A DNA stretch of 64,000 nucleotides from Pseudonocardia hierapolitana (lineage in GTDB: Bacteria > Actinomycetota > Actinomycetes > Mycobacteriales > Pseudonocardiaceae), in contig NZ_VIWU01000001.1 of assembly GCF_007994075.1 (NCBI RefSeq), positions 7,440,001 to 7,504,000 on the forward strand, read 5' to 3'. Of the stretch, positions 36,637 through 43,828 are shown piece by piece. The notes under the pieces are model-generated. The model saw only the letters and a program-made list of their open reading frames with translations, was not told the origin of the DNA and made no database searches. The translations under genes and the position numbers were made by a program. How positions within the stretch are numbered: the stretch's first letter is position 1; each line of letters begins with the position of its first letter.

Positions 36637-37599
36637 CTACCTGTCGATGGGGTGCGCGCGCGGAGGCGGGATGTGTGACGGTGAGCGGAACGCCTTCGCG
36701 ATGCGCTCGGCGACCGGGGCGAAATCGTCCAGCTCGTCCCAGATCCAGCGGGCGAAGCCGTAGTCCTGGGCGCGCACCGCGTCCTCCCGGATCTTCTCTG
36801 CGAAGACGACATCGCCTGGCGTCTGCCCGGGCGGGACGAGCCGGCCGTACTTCACCACGCCGTCGAACTCCCCGACGGCACGGTGGTCGGCCCAACCGAA
36901 GTCGGTGACGGCGACACCGCCCGCGAGCTGCACGGGGAACTGCAGTTGCGGGACCGGCAGGCCGGCACGGGCGATGGCGATCCGGCTGCGGGACTCACCG
37001 GGCGACTTCGCCCCGTGCCGGGCGAAGGCGATCGCCCGCCGCGCCGCAGGGACACCGGGCCAGCCCGTAGCCCTGCGCAGAGCTGCGGCGAGTGCGGCTG
37101 GCGTGAGGGTCGGGTCCGTTTCCAGGGCGGAGTCGGCGACGACCACTGCCTGCTCGAACGGGACGGTGCGGGCGATGTCGACGACCGTGCGGAGGAGGCT
37201 GGTCACGAGGATGCCGTCGGGCGAGGTGATGATCTCGGTGGCGTCGAGCGGCGCGACGTGCCGGTGCACCGTCGACCCGACGCGTCCGCCGGAGGCATCG
37301 GGCCGGGTGACGTGTACGTGGTCGAGCGGGATCGCCCAGACGTCCAGGCCATGCAGTACCGCGGCGGACACGTGGCTGATCACGGCGCCCGGGGCGAGCG
37401 TCGGCAGGGTTGCATGCACGAGCACCGCGTGACGGGCGATGGGGATGTGGAGCCGCTCGTCGCCGCGGCCGAGGTAGGCACCGCGGCGAACGGTGACGAG
37501 GTCGCCCGTTCTTCGAGCCCGTTGCACTTCGTCGCTGGAGTAGCCGCGCGCGAGCAGGTGCGGCCGGAGGTGGAGAGGACGCTGTGTCGGGGTCGCCAT
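36637..37599 (-). CDS. AbiEi-like / DUF559-type protein, hypothetical
   Basis: A 320-residue protein with an N-terminal winged-helix-like segment (about residues 8-50, LHLRPHLLARGYSSDEVQRARRTG) as found in AbiEi-type antitoxins and many actinomycete proteins, and a C-terminal part with VAVTDFGWADHRAVGEFDGVVKY, which resembles the endonuclease-like core (FDG...KY) of DUF559 proteins. No toxin partner gene (AbiEii) is next to it, so a working toxin-antitoxin pair is not supported. ATG start, with the stop lying inside a repeat unit, so the last dozen residues (PPPRAHPIDR) are repeat-derived. Function is uncertain. Confidence 0.68.
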   Translation of the reverse strand: MATPTQRPLHLRPHLLARGYSSDEVQRARRTGDLVTVRRGAYLGRGDERLHIPIARHAVLVHATLPTLAPGAVISHVSAAVLHGLDVWAIPLDHVHVTRPDASGGRVGSTVHRHVAPLDATEIITSPDGILVTSLLRTVVDIARTVPFEQAVVVADSALETDPTLTPAALAAALRRATGWPGVPAARRAIAFARHGAKSPGESRSRIAIARAGLPVPQLQFPVQLAGGVAVTDFGWADHRAVGEFDGVVKYGRLVPPGQTPGDVVFAEKIREDAVRAQDYGFARWIWDELDDFAPVAERIAKAFRSPSHIPPPRAHPIDR

Positions 37600-37786
37600 G
37601 GTTCCAGCGTGTGGGCAGCAGCACCACGGCGGTAGACCGAGCAGCTGGCCTGTGGACAACTGCCTCGGCCGCCGCGCCCCTTCCGCGTCGACGCTCCCCG
37701 TTTCGGCTTGCGCGACCTGTCGACGGGGCGCCTCGGCGGAGAAGGGGCACCTCGGCGGGAACCGGGAGCGTGAGCGGTATCAACAT

Positions 37787-37829
37787 GTGCGTGAGGCCCC
37801 GCCGATGATCTCCGGCGGGCCTCACGCAC
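37787..37829. terminator. strong hairpin, GTGCGTGAGGCC stem
   Basis: A 17-bp stem with one bulged C and an 8-base loop (ATGATCTC). It could terminate transcription in either direction between the AbiEi-like and LacI genes; no T-run follows. Confidence 0.55.
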
Positions 37830-37919
37830 CCCCGGTCGGCTGACGCGTTCCGTGTCGACTCGGGCCCCGCGTCGACGGGTCGCGTGCGCTGAGTAGGGGT
37901 GCGTCAGCCGACCAGGGTT
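37828..37919. repeat. 19-bp inverted repeat flanking about 54 bp
   Basis: GGTCGGCTGACGC (37834-37846) matches GCGTCAGCCGACC (37901-37913) perfectly as an inverted repeat, and six more bases outside match with two mismatches. The interior contains GTCGAC twice. It overlaps the end of the upstream hairpin by two bases. Could be the terminal repeats of a small mobile element. Confidence 0.55.
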
Positions 37920-38026
37920 CGTGCGCACCCGCAGGGCCGGGCCGGACGTGACCCTCTGGCACACCCTGCTTCGGCCGGCGCTACCCGTCGACGGGGCGCG
38001 TCGGGGACCAGGCGCGTGGCAGGGCG

Positions 38027-39076
38027 TCAGGCGGGGCCCGTGCTGCGGCGGAGCACCAGGTCGGTGGGCACCAGGTCGGTTCCGGCTTCACGGCCGAAGC
38101 TCGGGGCCTCGTCCGGCCGGATGATGTCGAGCAGCAGGCGCACCGCGCGCCGGCCCGCCTCGGGGAAGTGCTGGCGCACGGTGGTGAGCGGAGGGCGGAA
38201 GAACTCCGCCTCCGGGACGTCGTCGAAGCCGACGACGCTGACGTCCTCCGGCACCCGGCGACCGGCCTCGTCGAGGGCGCGCAGGACGCCGAGCGCCATG
38301 TGGTCGTTGGCCGCGAAGACGGCCGTGAGCCCGGGGTCGCCGGCGAGCAGGCGCTGCATCGCCGCGAAGCCGGAGCGGGCGCTCCAGTCGCCTGCCTCGG
38401 GCGTGGTGACGGGTGCGCCTGCGGCGGTGAGCGCCGAGTGCCAGCCCTCGACGCGCCAGCGCGCGTCGAGCCAGTCGGCGGGGCCGGCCACGTGGTGGAC
38501 GGTGTGGTGGCCGAGCTCGAGGAGGTGCCGGGTGGCCCGTGCCGCGCCACCGCGCTGGTCGATGCCGATCGCGGGCACCGGTGAGGTCTCGCCGCCGGTC
38601 CCGCCCCCGAGCAGGCCACCGACGAAGACGGTGGGGACCGGCCGCAGCTTCGCGGTGAGGACGTCCACCGCGTCGAGCTGGGCGGCGAGCGCCACGACCC
38701 CCTCGACGGACTGGTCCTGCAGCCGGACGAGCGCCCGCTCCACGGCCTCGGAGCTGATCCGCTCGACCACCGCGATGCTCACGCCCATGCCGACCGTGCT
38801 GGCCGCCTGCTCGATGCTGTACAGCGTGCTCACCGGCCCGTACAGCACCGTGTCGAAGGTGATCACCCCGAGTGCACCGGAGCGGCGGGTGGCCAGTGCC
38901 CGTGCCACGGCGTTGCGCCGGTAGCCGAGCTCCTCCATCGCGGCCAGCACGCGGGCCCGGGTCTGCTCGCTGACGTGCGGCGAACCGTTGACGACCCGGG
39001 AGACGGTCTGGTGGGACACGCCCGCCAACCGCGCGACGTCGGTCATCACGGGAGCAGGAGCAAGTGGTTCCACCAT
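38027..39076 (-). CDS. LacI-family regulator, probable arabinose-operon repressor
   Basis: A 349-residue LacI-type repressor. The DNA-binding domain is VMTDVARLAGVSHQTVSRVV at about residues 10-30 with hinge helix YRRNAVARALATRRSG, followed by a periplasmic-binding-protein-like core that may bind a pentose. Its closest regulated candidate is the araB operon, whose operator has LacI symmetry, 1.9 kb downstream on the same strand. I use the ATG at MVEPLAP; a further in-frame ATG nine bases upstream lies inside the palindrome CACATGC-TC-GCATGTG. Effector is inferred only; it could equally serve a distant locus. Confidence 0.85.
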   Translation of the reverse strand: MVEPLAPAPVMTDVARLAGVSHQTVSRVVNGSPHVSEQTRARVLAAMEELGYRRNAVARALATRRSGALGVITFDTVLYGPVSTLYSIEQAASTVGMGVSIAVVERISSEAVERALVRLQDQSVEGVVALAAQLDAVDVLTAKLRPVPTVFVGGLLGGGTGGETSPVPAIGIDQRGGAARATRHLLELGHHTVHHVAGPADWLDARWRVEGWHSALTAAGAPVTTPEAGDWSARSGFAAMQRLLAGDPGLTAVFAANDHMALGVLRALDEAGRRVPEDVSVVGFDDVPEAEFFRPPLTTVRQHFPEAGRRAVRLLLDIIRPDEAPSFGREAGTDLVPTDLVLRRSTGPA

Positions 39077-39080
39077 GGCG

Positions 39081-39096
39081 CACATGCTCGCATGTG
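39081..39096. promoter_or_regulatory. palindrome at LacI start, autoregulatory candidate
   Basis: CACATGC-TC-GCATGTG is a perfect 7+2+7 inverted repeat that begins four bases upstream of the chosen lacI start codon (39076). It also lies between lacI and the divergent 68-residue protein gene, so a repressor bound here could affect both. Confidence 0.5.
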
Positions 39097-39138
39097 GGGC
39101 TCGTGCAGGAGCCGGCTCGAGGTGACACTCTTCGCGGT

Positions 39139-39345
39139 ATGGCTGACGAGCAATGGTTCTACTGCCTCAAACACAACAGGGTGGAGCCGTGGGACGGCTG
39201 CCGCGCGGCCGACCGGCTCGGGCCCTACCCGGACCAGGAGACCGCGGCGCGGGCGCTGGAGATCGCCCGTGAGCGCACCGAGGCGGCCGACCAGGCCGAC
39301 CGGGAGTGGGCGGAGAAGGGCTCGGACCGCGATCCCGATCGCTAG
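39139..39345 (+). CDS. conserved small actinomycete protein (68 residues)
   Basis: MADEQWFYCLKHNRVEPWDG begins a conserved short protein seen throughout actinomycetes: an N-terminal WFYCLKHNRVEP-GC segment with two cysteines, DRLGPYP and an acidic helix with the pattern ARALEIARERTEA. I know of no proven function; homologues are often annotated SPOR-like or hypothetical. ATG start. The arginine codon and TAG stop fall within the left arm of the 172-bp inverted repeat that follows, so the end of the mRNA may be a long folded RNA. It is divergent from lacI. Confidence 0.72.
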   Translation: MADEQWFYCLKHNRVEPWDGCRAADRLGPYPDQETAARALEIARERTEAADQADREWAEKGSDRDPDR

Positions 39346-39511
39346 TGCTCCCCGCCGGAAGTTCGCCAAGGGTCTCGGCGGCCCAGCTCCCCGCTGGACG
39401 TAGCGGCGAACAGCCCGAGTACGCCCGGTACGAGGGCTGCCCGCCGCCACGCCCAGCGAGAAGCTGGATCCACCGACACCCCCGACGAACCTCCGGCGGG
39501 AAGCACTAGCG
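39340..39511 (-). repeat. 172-bp inverted repeat; predicted long hairpin RNA on minus strand
   Basis: A left arm of 77 nt (39340-39416) and a right arm of 78 nt (39434-39511) are inverted copies of each other: 63 positions identical, 13 transitions, one transversion and one one-base gap. Every transition is C or A on the left arm against T or G in the reversed right arm, which on the minus strand becomes G-U or U-G wobble pairing. So a minus-strand RNA could form about 76 pairs with just one mismatch and one bulge. The loop (39417-39433) can itself pair as GTAC-CGGGC-GTAC. It starts eight bases after the stop of the DUF2784 gene, in its 3' region, and is antisense to the last codons of the 68-residue gene. 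Function is unknown. Confidence 0.75.
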
Positions 39512-39518
39512 CACCCGA

Positions 39519-39881
39519 CTAGACAGGCGCACCCCGGCGCATCCTCAGCACGAACCCGGTCCACGACACCAGGACGAGCGCGGCCACGAGCAGCTGCGCC
39601 GTGAGCAGGTGCTCCTCCGGGTAGACGACGCCGGTGAGGTAGGTGTCGATGAACCCGCGGGGCAGTCCCAGCTCGCCCGCCCGGCGGCGGGCGGCGTCCT
39701 CCCACGCCGTGAGCGGGCACGGGATCCCGACGGTTGCGTTGAGCGCACCCCACCCCACCGCCGCGGCGTGCGGGACGATCGCCCACGGCCTCCGCCAGGC
39801 GAGGAACCCGCCGAGCGCGACGTAGGTGAGGAACCCGAAGTGCAGCAGCATCACCAGCTCGGCCAGCAGCTGGTAACCCAT
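39519..39881 (-). CDS. DUF2784 family membrane protein
   Basis: A 120-residue membrane protein with about four hydrophobic helices. The family signature VGIPCPLTAWEDAARRRAGE then LPRGFIDTYLTGVVYPEEHL is complete. Function is unknown for the family, found throughout proteobacteria and actinomycetes. ATG start with a weak ribosome-binding site. It lies beside the lactate-racemase-like operon but is separated from the larA-like stop by 23 bp on the same strand, so it may share its transcript. Its 3' end runs straight into the long hairpin. Confidence 0.85.
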   Translation of the reverse strand: MGYQLLAELVMLLHFGFLTYVALGGFLAWRRPWAIVPHAAAVGWGALNATVGIPCPLTAWEDAARRRAGELGLPRGFIDTYLTGVVYPEEHLLTAQLLVAALVLVSWTGFVLRMRRGAPV

Positions 39882-39904
39882 GCACCGAGGATCCCAGGCG
39901 GGGG

Positions 39905-41188
39905 TCAGGCCAGGTAGGGGATCGTCTGGGGTCCTTCCGGCAGCACGCAGACCCGGGCGTCCGGCCCGACGGCGCCCAGTGCCTCCGCGACGGTGGCGGC
40001 GATGTCGGTGGTCTGTTCGAGGTGGGCGGCGGCCAGTGCGTGGTCGGACAGGTACGACGTGTGCATCACCACCCGCGCCCGGCTCTGCACCTTGGCCTGC
40101 ACCTGCACCTGCCACTGGTCGGGCAGCGTCTGGGGCCGGGCCTCGATCGCGTCGAGAAGGGCGCGCGGCGACGGTGCCGACTCCAGGACATCCCGGTACG
40201 AGCCGTGGTTGGGGAACCCGTCGCGGCACTCGGCCGCACACACGATCGTCCCGCCGTCCCGGACGACGGTGGCGCCCGCCGACATGCCCTTCACCGACTG
40301 GTAGAGGTTCTGGTCCAGCGGGAAGCCCGCGTTCGTCGTCAGGACCACGTCGAACAGGTCCGGCACCGGGCGCATCGCGAGCCGCTTCGCCGCCTCCCGA
40401 GCGGCGGCGTGCATCGCGAAGAGCTCTCCGCCGAACGCCTCGACGATCTGCTGTTCGCGGTTGAGCACGACGTCCAGCGCGAAGTCGACCCCTCCCACGG
40501 CGCCGACGACGGCCCGGATGTCGTCGTGCACCGGGTTGCCCTCGCAGACTGCCCAGGTGGCCTGCGGGTGCCCGATGCGCCGGGCGTCGTGCAGGGTGAG
40601 CACGGTGTCCAGCCCGGCGAGGCCCGGCGCGACCAGCTTCGGCCCGCCGCTGAAGCCTGCGAAGAAGTGCGGTTCGACGAACCCGGTGGTGATCCGCAGG
40701 TCCGCCTCGACCCAGTGGCGGTTGAGCCATACGGGGACGCCGTTGCCGTGCGTGCCGAGGTGCACCAGGGACGAGGGCTCCCGGGCGTCGTGGTTGAGCA
40801 CGTGCACGGCGTCGACGACGGCATCGCCGACCATCGCCCGGATCTCGGCCTCGGTGTTGCCGCGGTGGGTGCCGGTCGCCACGAGGATCACCACGTCGTC
40901 GAGGTCGACGACGCCGTCGAGCTCCTCGAGGACCGCGGGGATCATGAGGTGTCTGGGCTGGGCGCGGGTGCCGTCGCACATCGAGATCGCGACCTTCTGG
41001 CCCGGCCGCGCGAGCTCGCGCAGCGGGGGACCGGCGACGGGCTGCCGCAGGGCCGTGCGCAGCACGTCCCGCTGGTCGGGTGCGCCCGGTACGTAGACCG
41101 GCTCGACCACCGTGGTGCGCTCGGCGGGAAGGTCGACCGACAGGCCGGCGTCGCCGTAGGCGAGCCGCACCCGTGTCGTTCCCGTCAT
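39905..41188 (-). CDS. larA: nickel-dependent racemase/epimerase, LarA-like (DUF2088)
   Basis: A 427-residue LarA-type enzyme. In LarA of Lactobacillus plantarum, His108 and His174 act in catalysis and Lys184 binds the nickel pincer cofactor; the aligned residues here are H108 (ATGTHRGNT), H174 (VEPHFFAGFSGGPK) and K184, at the same numbering. So it should use the nickel-pincer nucleotide to racemise or epimerise a 2-hydroxy acid. Genes for the cofactor (larB, larC, larE) are not in this window. Its ATG overlaps the stop of the MTHFS-like gene (ATGA). Substrate may be lactate or another 2-hydroxy acid. Confidence 0.86.
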   Translation of the reverse strand: MTGTTRVRLAYGDAGLSVDLPAERTTVVEPVYVPGAPDQRDVLRTALRQPVAGPPLRELARPGQKVAISMCDGTRAQPRHLMIPAVLEELDGVVDLDDVVILVATGTHRGNTEAEIRAMVGDAVVDAVHVLNHDAREPSSLVHLGTHGNGVPVWLNRHWVEADLRITTGFVEPHFFAGFSGGPKLVAPGLAGLDTVLTLHDARRIGHPQATWAVCEGNPVHDDIRAVVGAVGGVDFALDVVLNREQQIVEAFGGELFAMHAAAREAAKRLAMRPVPDLFDVVLTTNAGFPLDQNLYQSVKGMSAGATVVRDGGTIVCAAECRDGFPNHGSYRDVLESAPSPRALLDAIEARPQTLPDQWQVQVQAKVQSRARVVMHTSYLSDHALAAAHLEQTTDIAATVAEALGAVGPDARVCVLPEGPQTIPYLA

Positions 41189-41970
41189 CGGACCGCCTCC
41201 TTCGCGAGCGCCCGCAGCAGCGGGATCGCCTCGATCTTCTCCTGTGTGAGCTCGGACCAGCGGATGCCGTCAGCCGGCCGCCGACCGCGCCGTTCCCGGC
41301 AGTCGATCACGCGCTCGGGCGTGACGACGAGGTCGACCGGGGCGTCGTGCGGCGCGGTCGGGATGGCCCCGGCGGGGCGGACCTGCAGCTCGTGCACGGT
41401 GGTGACCACGAGCGTCCCCGCGCCGACCAGGCCCGCGGCCGTGGCGAGCGCGAACTCCAGGTCGGCGAACCCGCCGCCCTTGCCCAGCCGCGCGCCGTCC
41501 TCGCCCACGGCGACACAGCCGCTCACCACGAGGTCGACCGGCGACAGGTCGGCCACGGCCACCCGCCGCGCCGAGCGCGTCGCCCCGGCGATGGACGCCG
41601 CGCGCCGAGGCGGGTCGGCCAGGTGGTCGGGGTCCAGCAGGAAGAACGGCTCGGGCTCGGCGAGGCGCGGCACCGCCATGTAGACGGTCTTGCCGTCCTC
41701 GAGGGCCCGCTGGCGCACGGGCAACTGCGCGGAGTCCGGGTTGGCCTTGACGGTGGTGGCCGCCCGCCAGTGCTCGGTCTCCGCCAGGCGCCGGGCCGCG
41801 GCCTCGGCCCCGGTGAAGTTGGAGATGCGGTTGCGGGCGCCGGGGAACCGCGCCACCCGCGCCTCGGACAGCGCCGTCCACACCTCGTCGCGCAGCGCCG
41901 CCTTGGCCCGGAGCAGCTCCGGGTCGCCGCCCGCGTCGTGGTCGTGGCGGCGGGACGGGCGGGGACTCAC
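41185..41970 (-). CDS. 5-formyltetrahydrofolate cyclo-ligase-like (MTHFS) protein
   Basis: A 261-residue protein with the MTHFS fold, which in classic members uses ATP to convert 5-formyl- to 5,10-methenyl-tetrahydrofolate. The motif GARLGKGGGFADLEFA, the MTHFS phosphate-binding loop, is present at about residue 165. Members of this longer actinobacterial group may have other substrates. GTG start overlapping the SDR stop (GTGA), and its own stop overlaps the larA-like start, so SDR, MTHFS-like and LarA-like genes form one coupled operon. Its role beside a nickel racemase is unclear. Confidence 0.83.
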   Translation of the reverse strand: MSPRPSRRHDHDAGGDPELLRAKAALRDEVWTALSEARVARFPGARNRISNFTGAEAAARRLAETEHWRAATTVKANPDSAQLPVRQRALEDGKTVYMAVPRLAEPEPFFLLDPDHLADPPRRAASIAGATRSARRVAVADLSPVDLVVSGCVAVGEDGARLGKGGGFADLEFALATAAGLVGAGTLVVTTVHELQVRPAGAIPTAPHDAPVDLVVTPERVIDCRERRGRRPADGIRWSELTQEKIEAIPLLRALAKEAVR

Positions 41971-42767
41971 GAGCCCTCGATCCGTCGGCGGTCGCCCTGG
42001 GCGCGCAGCCGGGCGAGCACCGGCAGGCCCAGCCGGGGCGCCGCGCCCGCGATCCGCATCGCGCCTGCGCGGTAGTTCGGGATCGAGCGCACGATGCGGC
42101 GCCCGTCGAGCAGCGCGACGGCCGCGTCCGCGACCGCGGTGGGGGAGAGGAGGTTCTTCTGGGAGAACAGCATCGCGGTGTCGGGGTTCGCCTGCTTGTC
42201 GCGGACGAGCGCGGTGTCGGCGGCGTCCGGGCAGAGCGCGTGCGCGCGGACCGGCACCCGCGCCAGGTCCAGCTCGCCCTGCAGGCTGGTGGTGAAGCTG
42301 AGCACGGCCGCCTTCGTGGCCGCGTACACCGCGAGCCCGGGCACCGGCCCGTGCGAGGACATCGACGCGATGTTGAGCAGGTGGCCGCCGCGTTCCCGCA
42401 TCGCGTCGACGGCCGCGCGCGAGCCGTGCACGACACCGAGCAGGTTGACCTCGACCTGCAGCGTGACGTCCTGCTCCGGCTGCTCCCACACCCGCCCCGC
42501 CCGGAGCACACCGGCGTTGTTGACCCAGACCCCGACCGGCCCGAGCTCGGCGGCGGCCGCCGCGACCTGGGCGTGGTCGGCAGGGCGCCGCGCGTCCGCA
42601 GGCACGGCGGTGACGCCGAGCTCGCCCGCGGTGGCGGTGACCGCGGCGGCGTCCAGGTCGGTGATCAGCACCCGGTGACCCCGGGCGACGAGGCGGCGGG
42701 CGATCTCGCGGCCGAAGCCGCGGGCGGCGCCGGTGACGACGGCGACGGTGTCGTGTGCGGTGGTCAC
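41967..42767 (-). CDS. SDR-family oxidoreductase
   Basis: A 266-residue short-chain dehydrogenase/reductase. The NAD(P) motif TGAARGFGR, NNAG, and active site S-Y148-K152 (in VYAATK) with the serine near residue 135 are complete. It probably oxidises or reduces a hydroxyl group. It begins the operon with MTHFS-like and LarA-like genes by GTG, and the following two genes overlap. A role with LarA in handling a 2-hydroxy acid is a guess from gene order. Substrate is not predictable. Confidence 0.88.
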   Translation of the reverse strand: MTTAHDTVAVVTGAARGFGREIARRLVARGHRVLITDLDAAAVTATAGELGVTAVPADARRPADHAQVAAAAAELGPVGVWVNNAGVLRAGRVWEQPEQDVTLQVEVNLLGVVHGSRAAVDAMRERGGHLLNIASMSSHGPVPGLAVYAATKAAVLSFTTSLQGELDLARVPVRAHALCPDAADTALVRDKQANPDTAMLFSQKNLLSPTAVADAAVALLDGRRIVRSIPNYRAGAMRIAGAAPRLGLPVLARLRAQGDRRRIEGS

Positions 42768-42822
42768 GGCGACACCCTGCCACCCCGCCCCCGGCCGCGC
42801 CGAGGAGCCTGCTCCTCCCGGG

Positions 42823-43743
42823 TCAGGGCAGCAGGACGATCTTGCCGCGGGTCCGCCGCAGCATGAGCTGCCGGTACGCGGCACGGACCTCGGTCAGCGG
42901 GAACGTCGCCGCGACCGGGACGTCGAGCTCGCCCGCCGCGACGAGCTTGGCGAGATCGTCCAGGACCTCGGCGCGCGCCGACTCGGCGTTGCCGGCCGTC
43001 CTGACCCCGGTGCGCGCCGCTGCCGCGAAGTCGATGACGGTGTCGACCCGGTCGGTCGCGACCCCGAGCCCCAGCGCGAGGTCGACGTAGCCGTCGCCGA
43101 AGGTGTCGATGAACGCGTCGACCCCACCGGGCGCTGCCGCCCGGATGCGCTCGGCGACGCCGTCGCCGTACGCGACGCCGATGACGCCGTGGTCGGCCAG
43201 CCAGTCGTGGTTGGACTCGCTGGCCAGCCCGATCACCGTGGCCCCGGCCCGGCGCGCGAGCTGCACGGCCAGCGATCCGACCCCGCCGGCCGCGCCGGCG
43301 ACGACGACCGTGTCGCCCGGGCCGGCGCCGACCGCCTCGACCGCGGCGTGCGCGGTGGTTCCGGCGACGAACAGCGCCCCGCCCACCTCCCACGGCACGA
43401 CGGGGTCCCGGCGGACCAGGTGCTCGGCGGGCACCACGACCAGCTCGGCGTGGCTGGCGCGGGTGTCGACCCAGCCGATCACCTCGTCACCCACCGACCA
43501 GGTGGGCACCTCCGGCCCGACCTCCTCGATCCGCCCGGCGAGATCGCTGCCCTGGCCGGAGGGGAAACTCGCGGGGAAGAGCTCGTGCAACGCCCCGAGG
43601 CGGATCGCGTTCTCGCCGGGGTTGATCCCGGCCGCCTCGACGCGGACCAGCACCTCGCCCCTACCCGGCCGCGGGGCCGGTACGTCCCGGACCTCGAGCA
43701 CGTCGATGTCGCCGTACTCGTCGAACTGCACTGCCAGTGCCAT
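42823..43743 (-). CDS. NADP-dependent quinone-oxidoreductase-like MDR protein
   Basis: A 306-residue medium-chain reductase lacking zinc ligands, like quinone oxidoreductases. The Rossmann motif is VVVAGAAGGVGSLAVQ near residue 140; the N-terminal GroES-like part has GINPGENAIRLG. The ATG has a strong AGGAG site; an ATG 12 codons upstream is possible but less likely. It is divergent from an AraC-type regulator across an 85-bp gap with a 16-bp palindrome. Substrate unknown; the family reduces quinones or enones. Confidence 0.88.
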   Translation of the reverse strand: MALAVQFDEYGDIDVLEVRDVPAPRPGRGEVLVRVEAAGINPGENAIRLGALHELFPASFPSGQGSDLAGRIEEVGPEVPTWSVGDEVIGWVDTRASHAELVVVPAEHLVRRDPVVPWEVGGALFVAGTTAHAAVEAVGAGPGDTVVVAGAAGGVGSLAVQLARRAGATVIGLASESNHDWLADHGVIGVAYGDGVAERIRAAAPGGVDAFIDTFGDGYVDLALGLGVATDRVDTVIDFAAAARTGVRTAGNAESARAEVLDDLAKLVAAGELDVPVAATFPLTEVRAAYRQLMLRRTRGKIVLLP

Positions 43744-43759
43744 GTCACCGCTCCTGTTC

Positions 43760-43775
43760 GTGATGTTGACATCAC
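43760..43775. promoter_or_regulatory. palindrome between MDR reductase and AraC genes
   Basis: GTGATGT-TG-ACATCAC is a perfect 7+2+7 inverted repeat and contains a TTGACA-like -35 element. A further ATCCA-TGC-TGGAT repeat lies at 43802-43814 near the araC start. Either may bind a regulator; AraC proteins usually bind direct repeats, so the binding protein may be another one. Confidence 0.4.
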
Positions 43776-43828
43776 CCATGCAACCCGCGGCCGGTGCGGC
43801 TATCCATGCTGGATCGGCGCGAAAAGAT

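Larger units (their letters stand above)
37600..38026. repeat. noncoding region with repeats and nested hairpins
   Basis: A 427-bp gap with no supportable gene. It contains repeat-family units near 37702 and 37973 and a variant near 37850, a strong hairpin (37787-37829) and a 19-bp imperfect inverted repeat enclosing about 90 bp (37828-37919). The GTCGAC palindrome CCCGTCGACGGG occurs at 37984-37995. The features together suggest a folded noncoding element or a degraded insertion. Confidence 0.55.

Noticed and set aside
39046..39885. 279-residue minus-strand frame spanning the hairpin
   Set aside because: It shadows DUF2784 and the 68-residue gene in another frame and has no recognisable domain.
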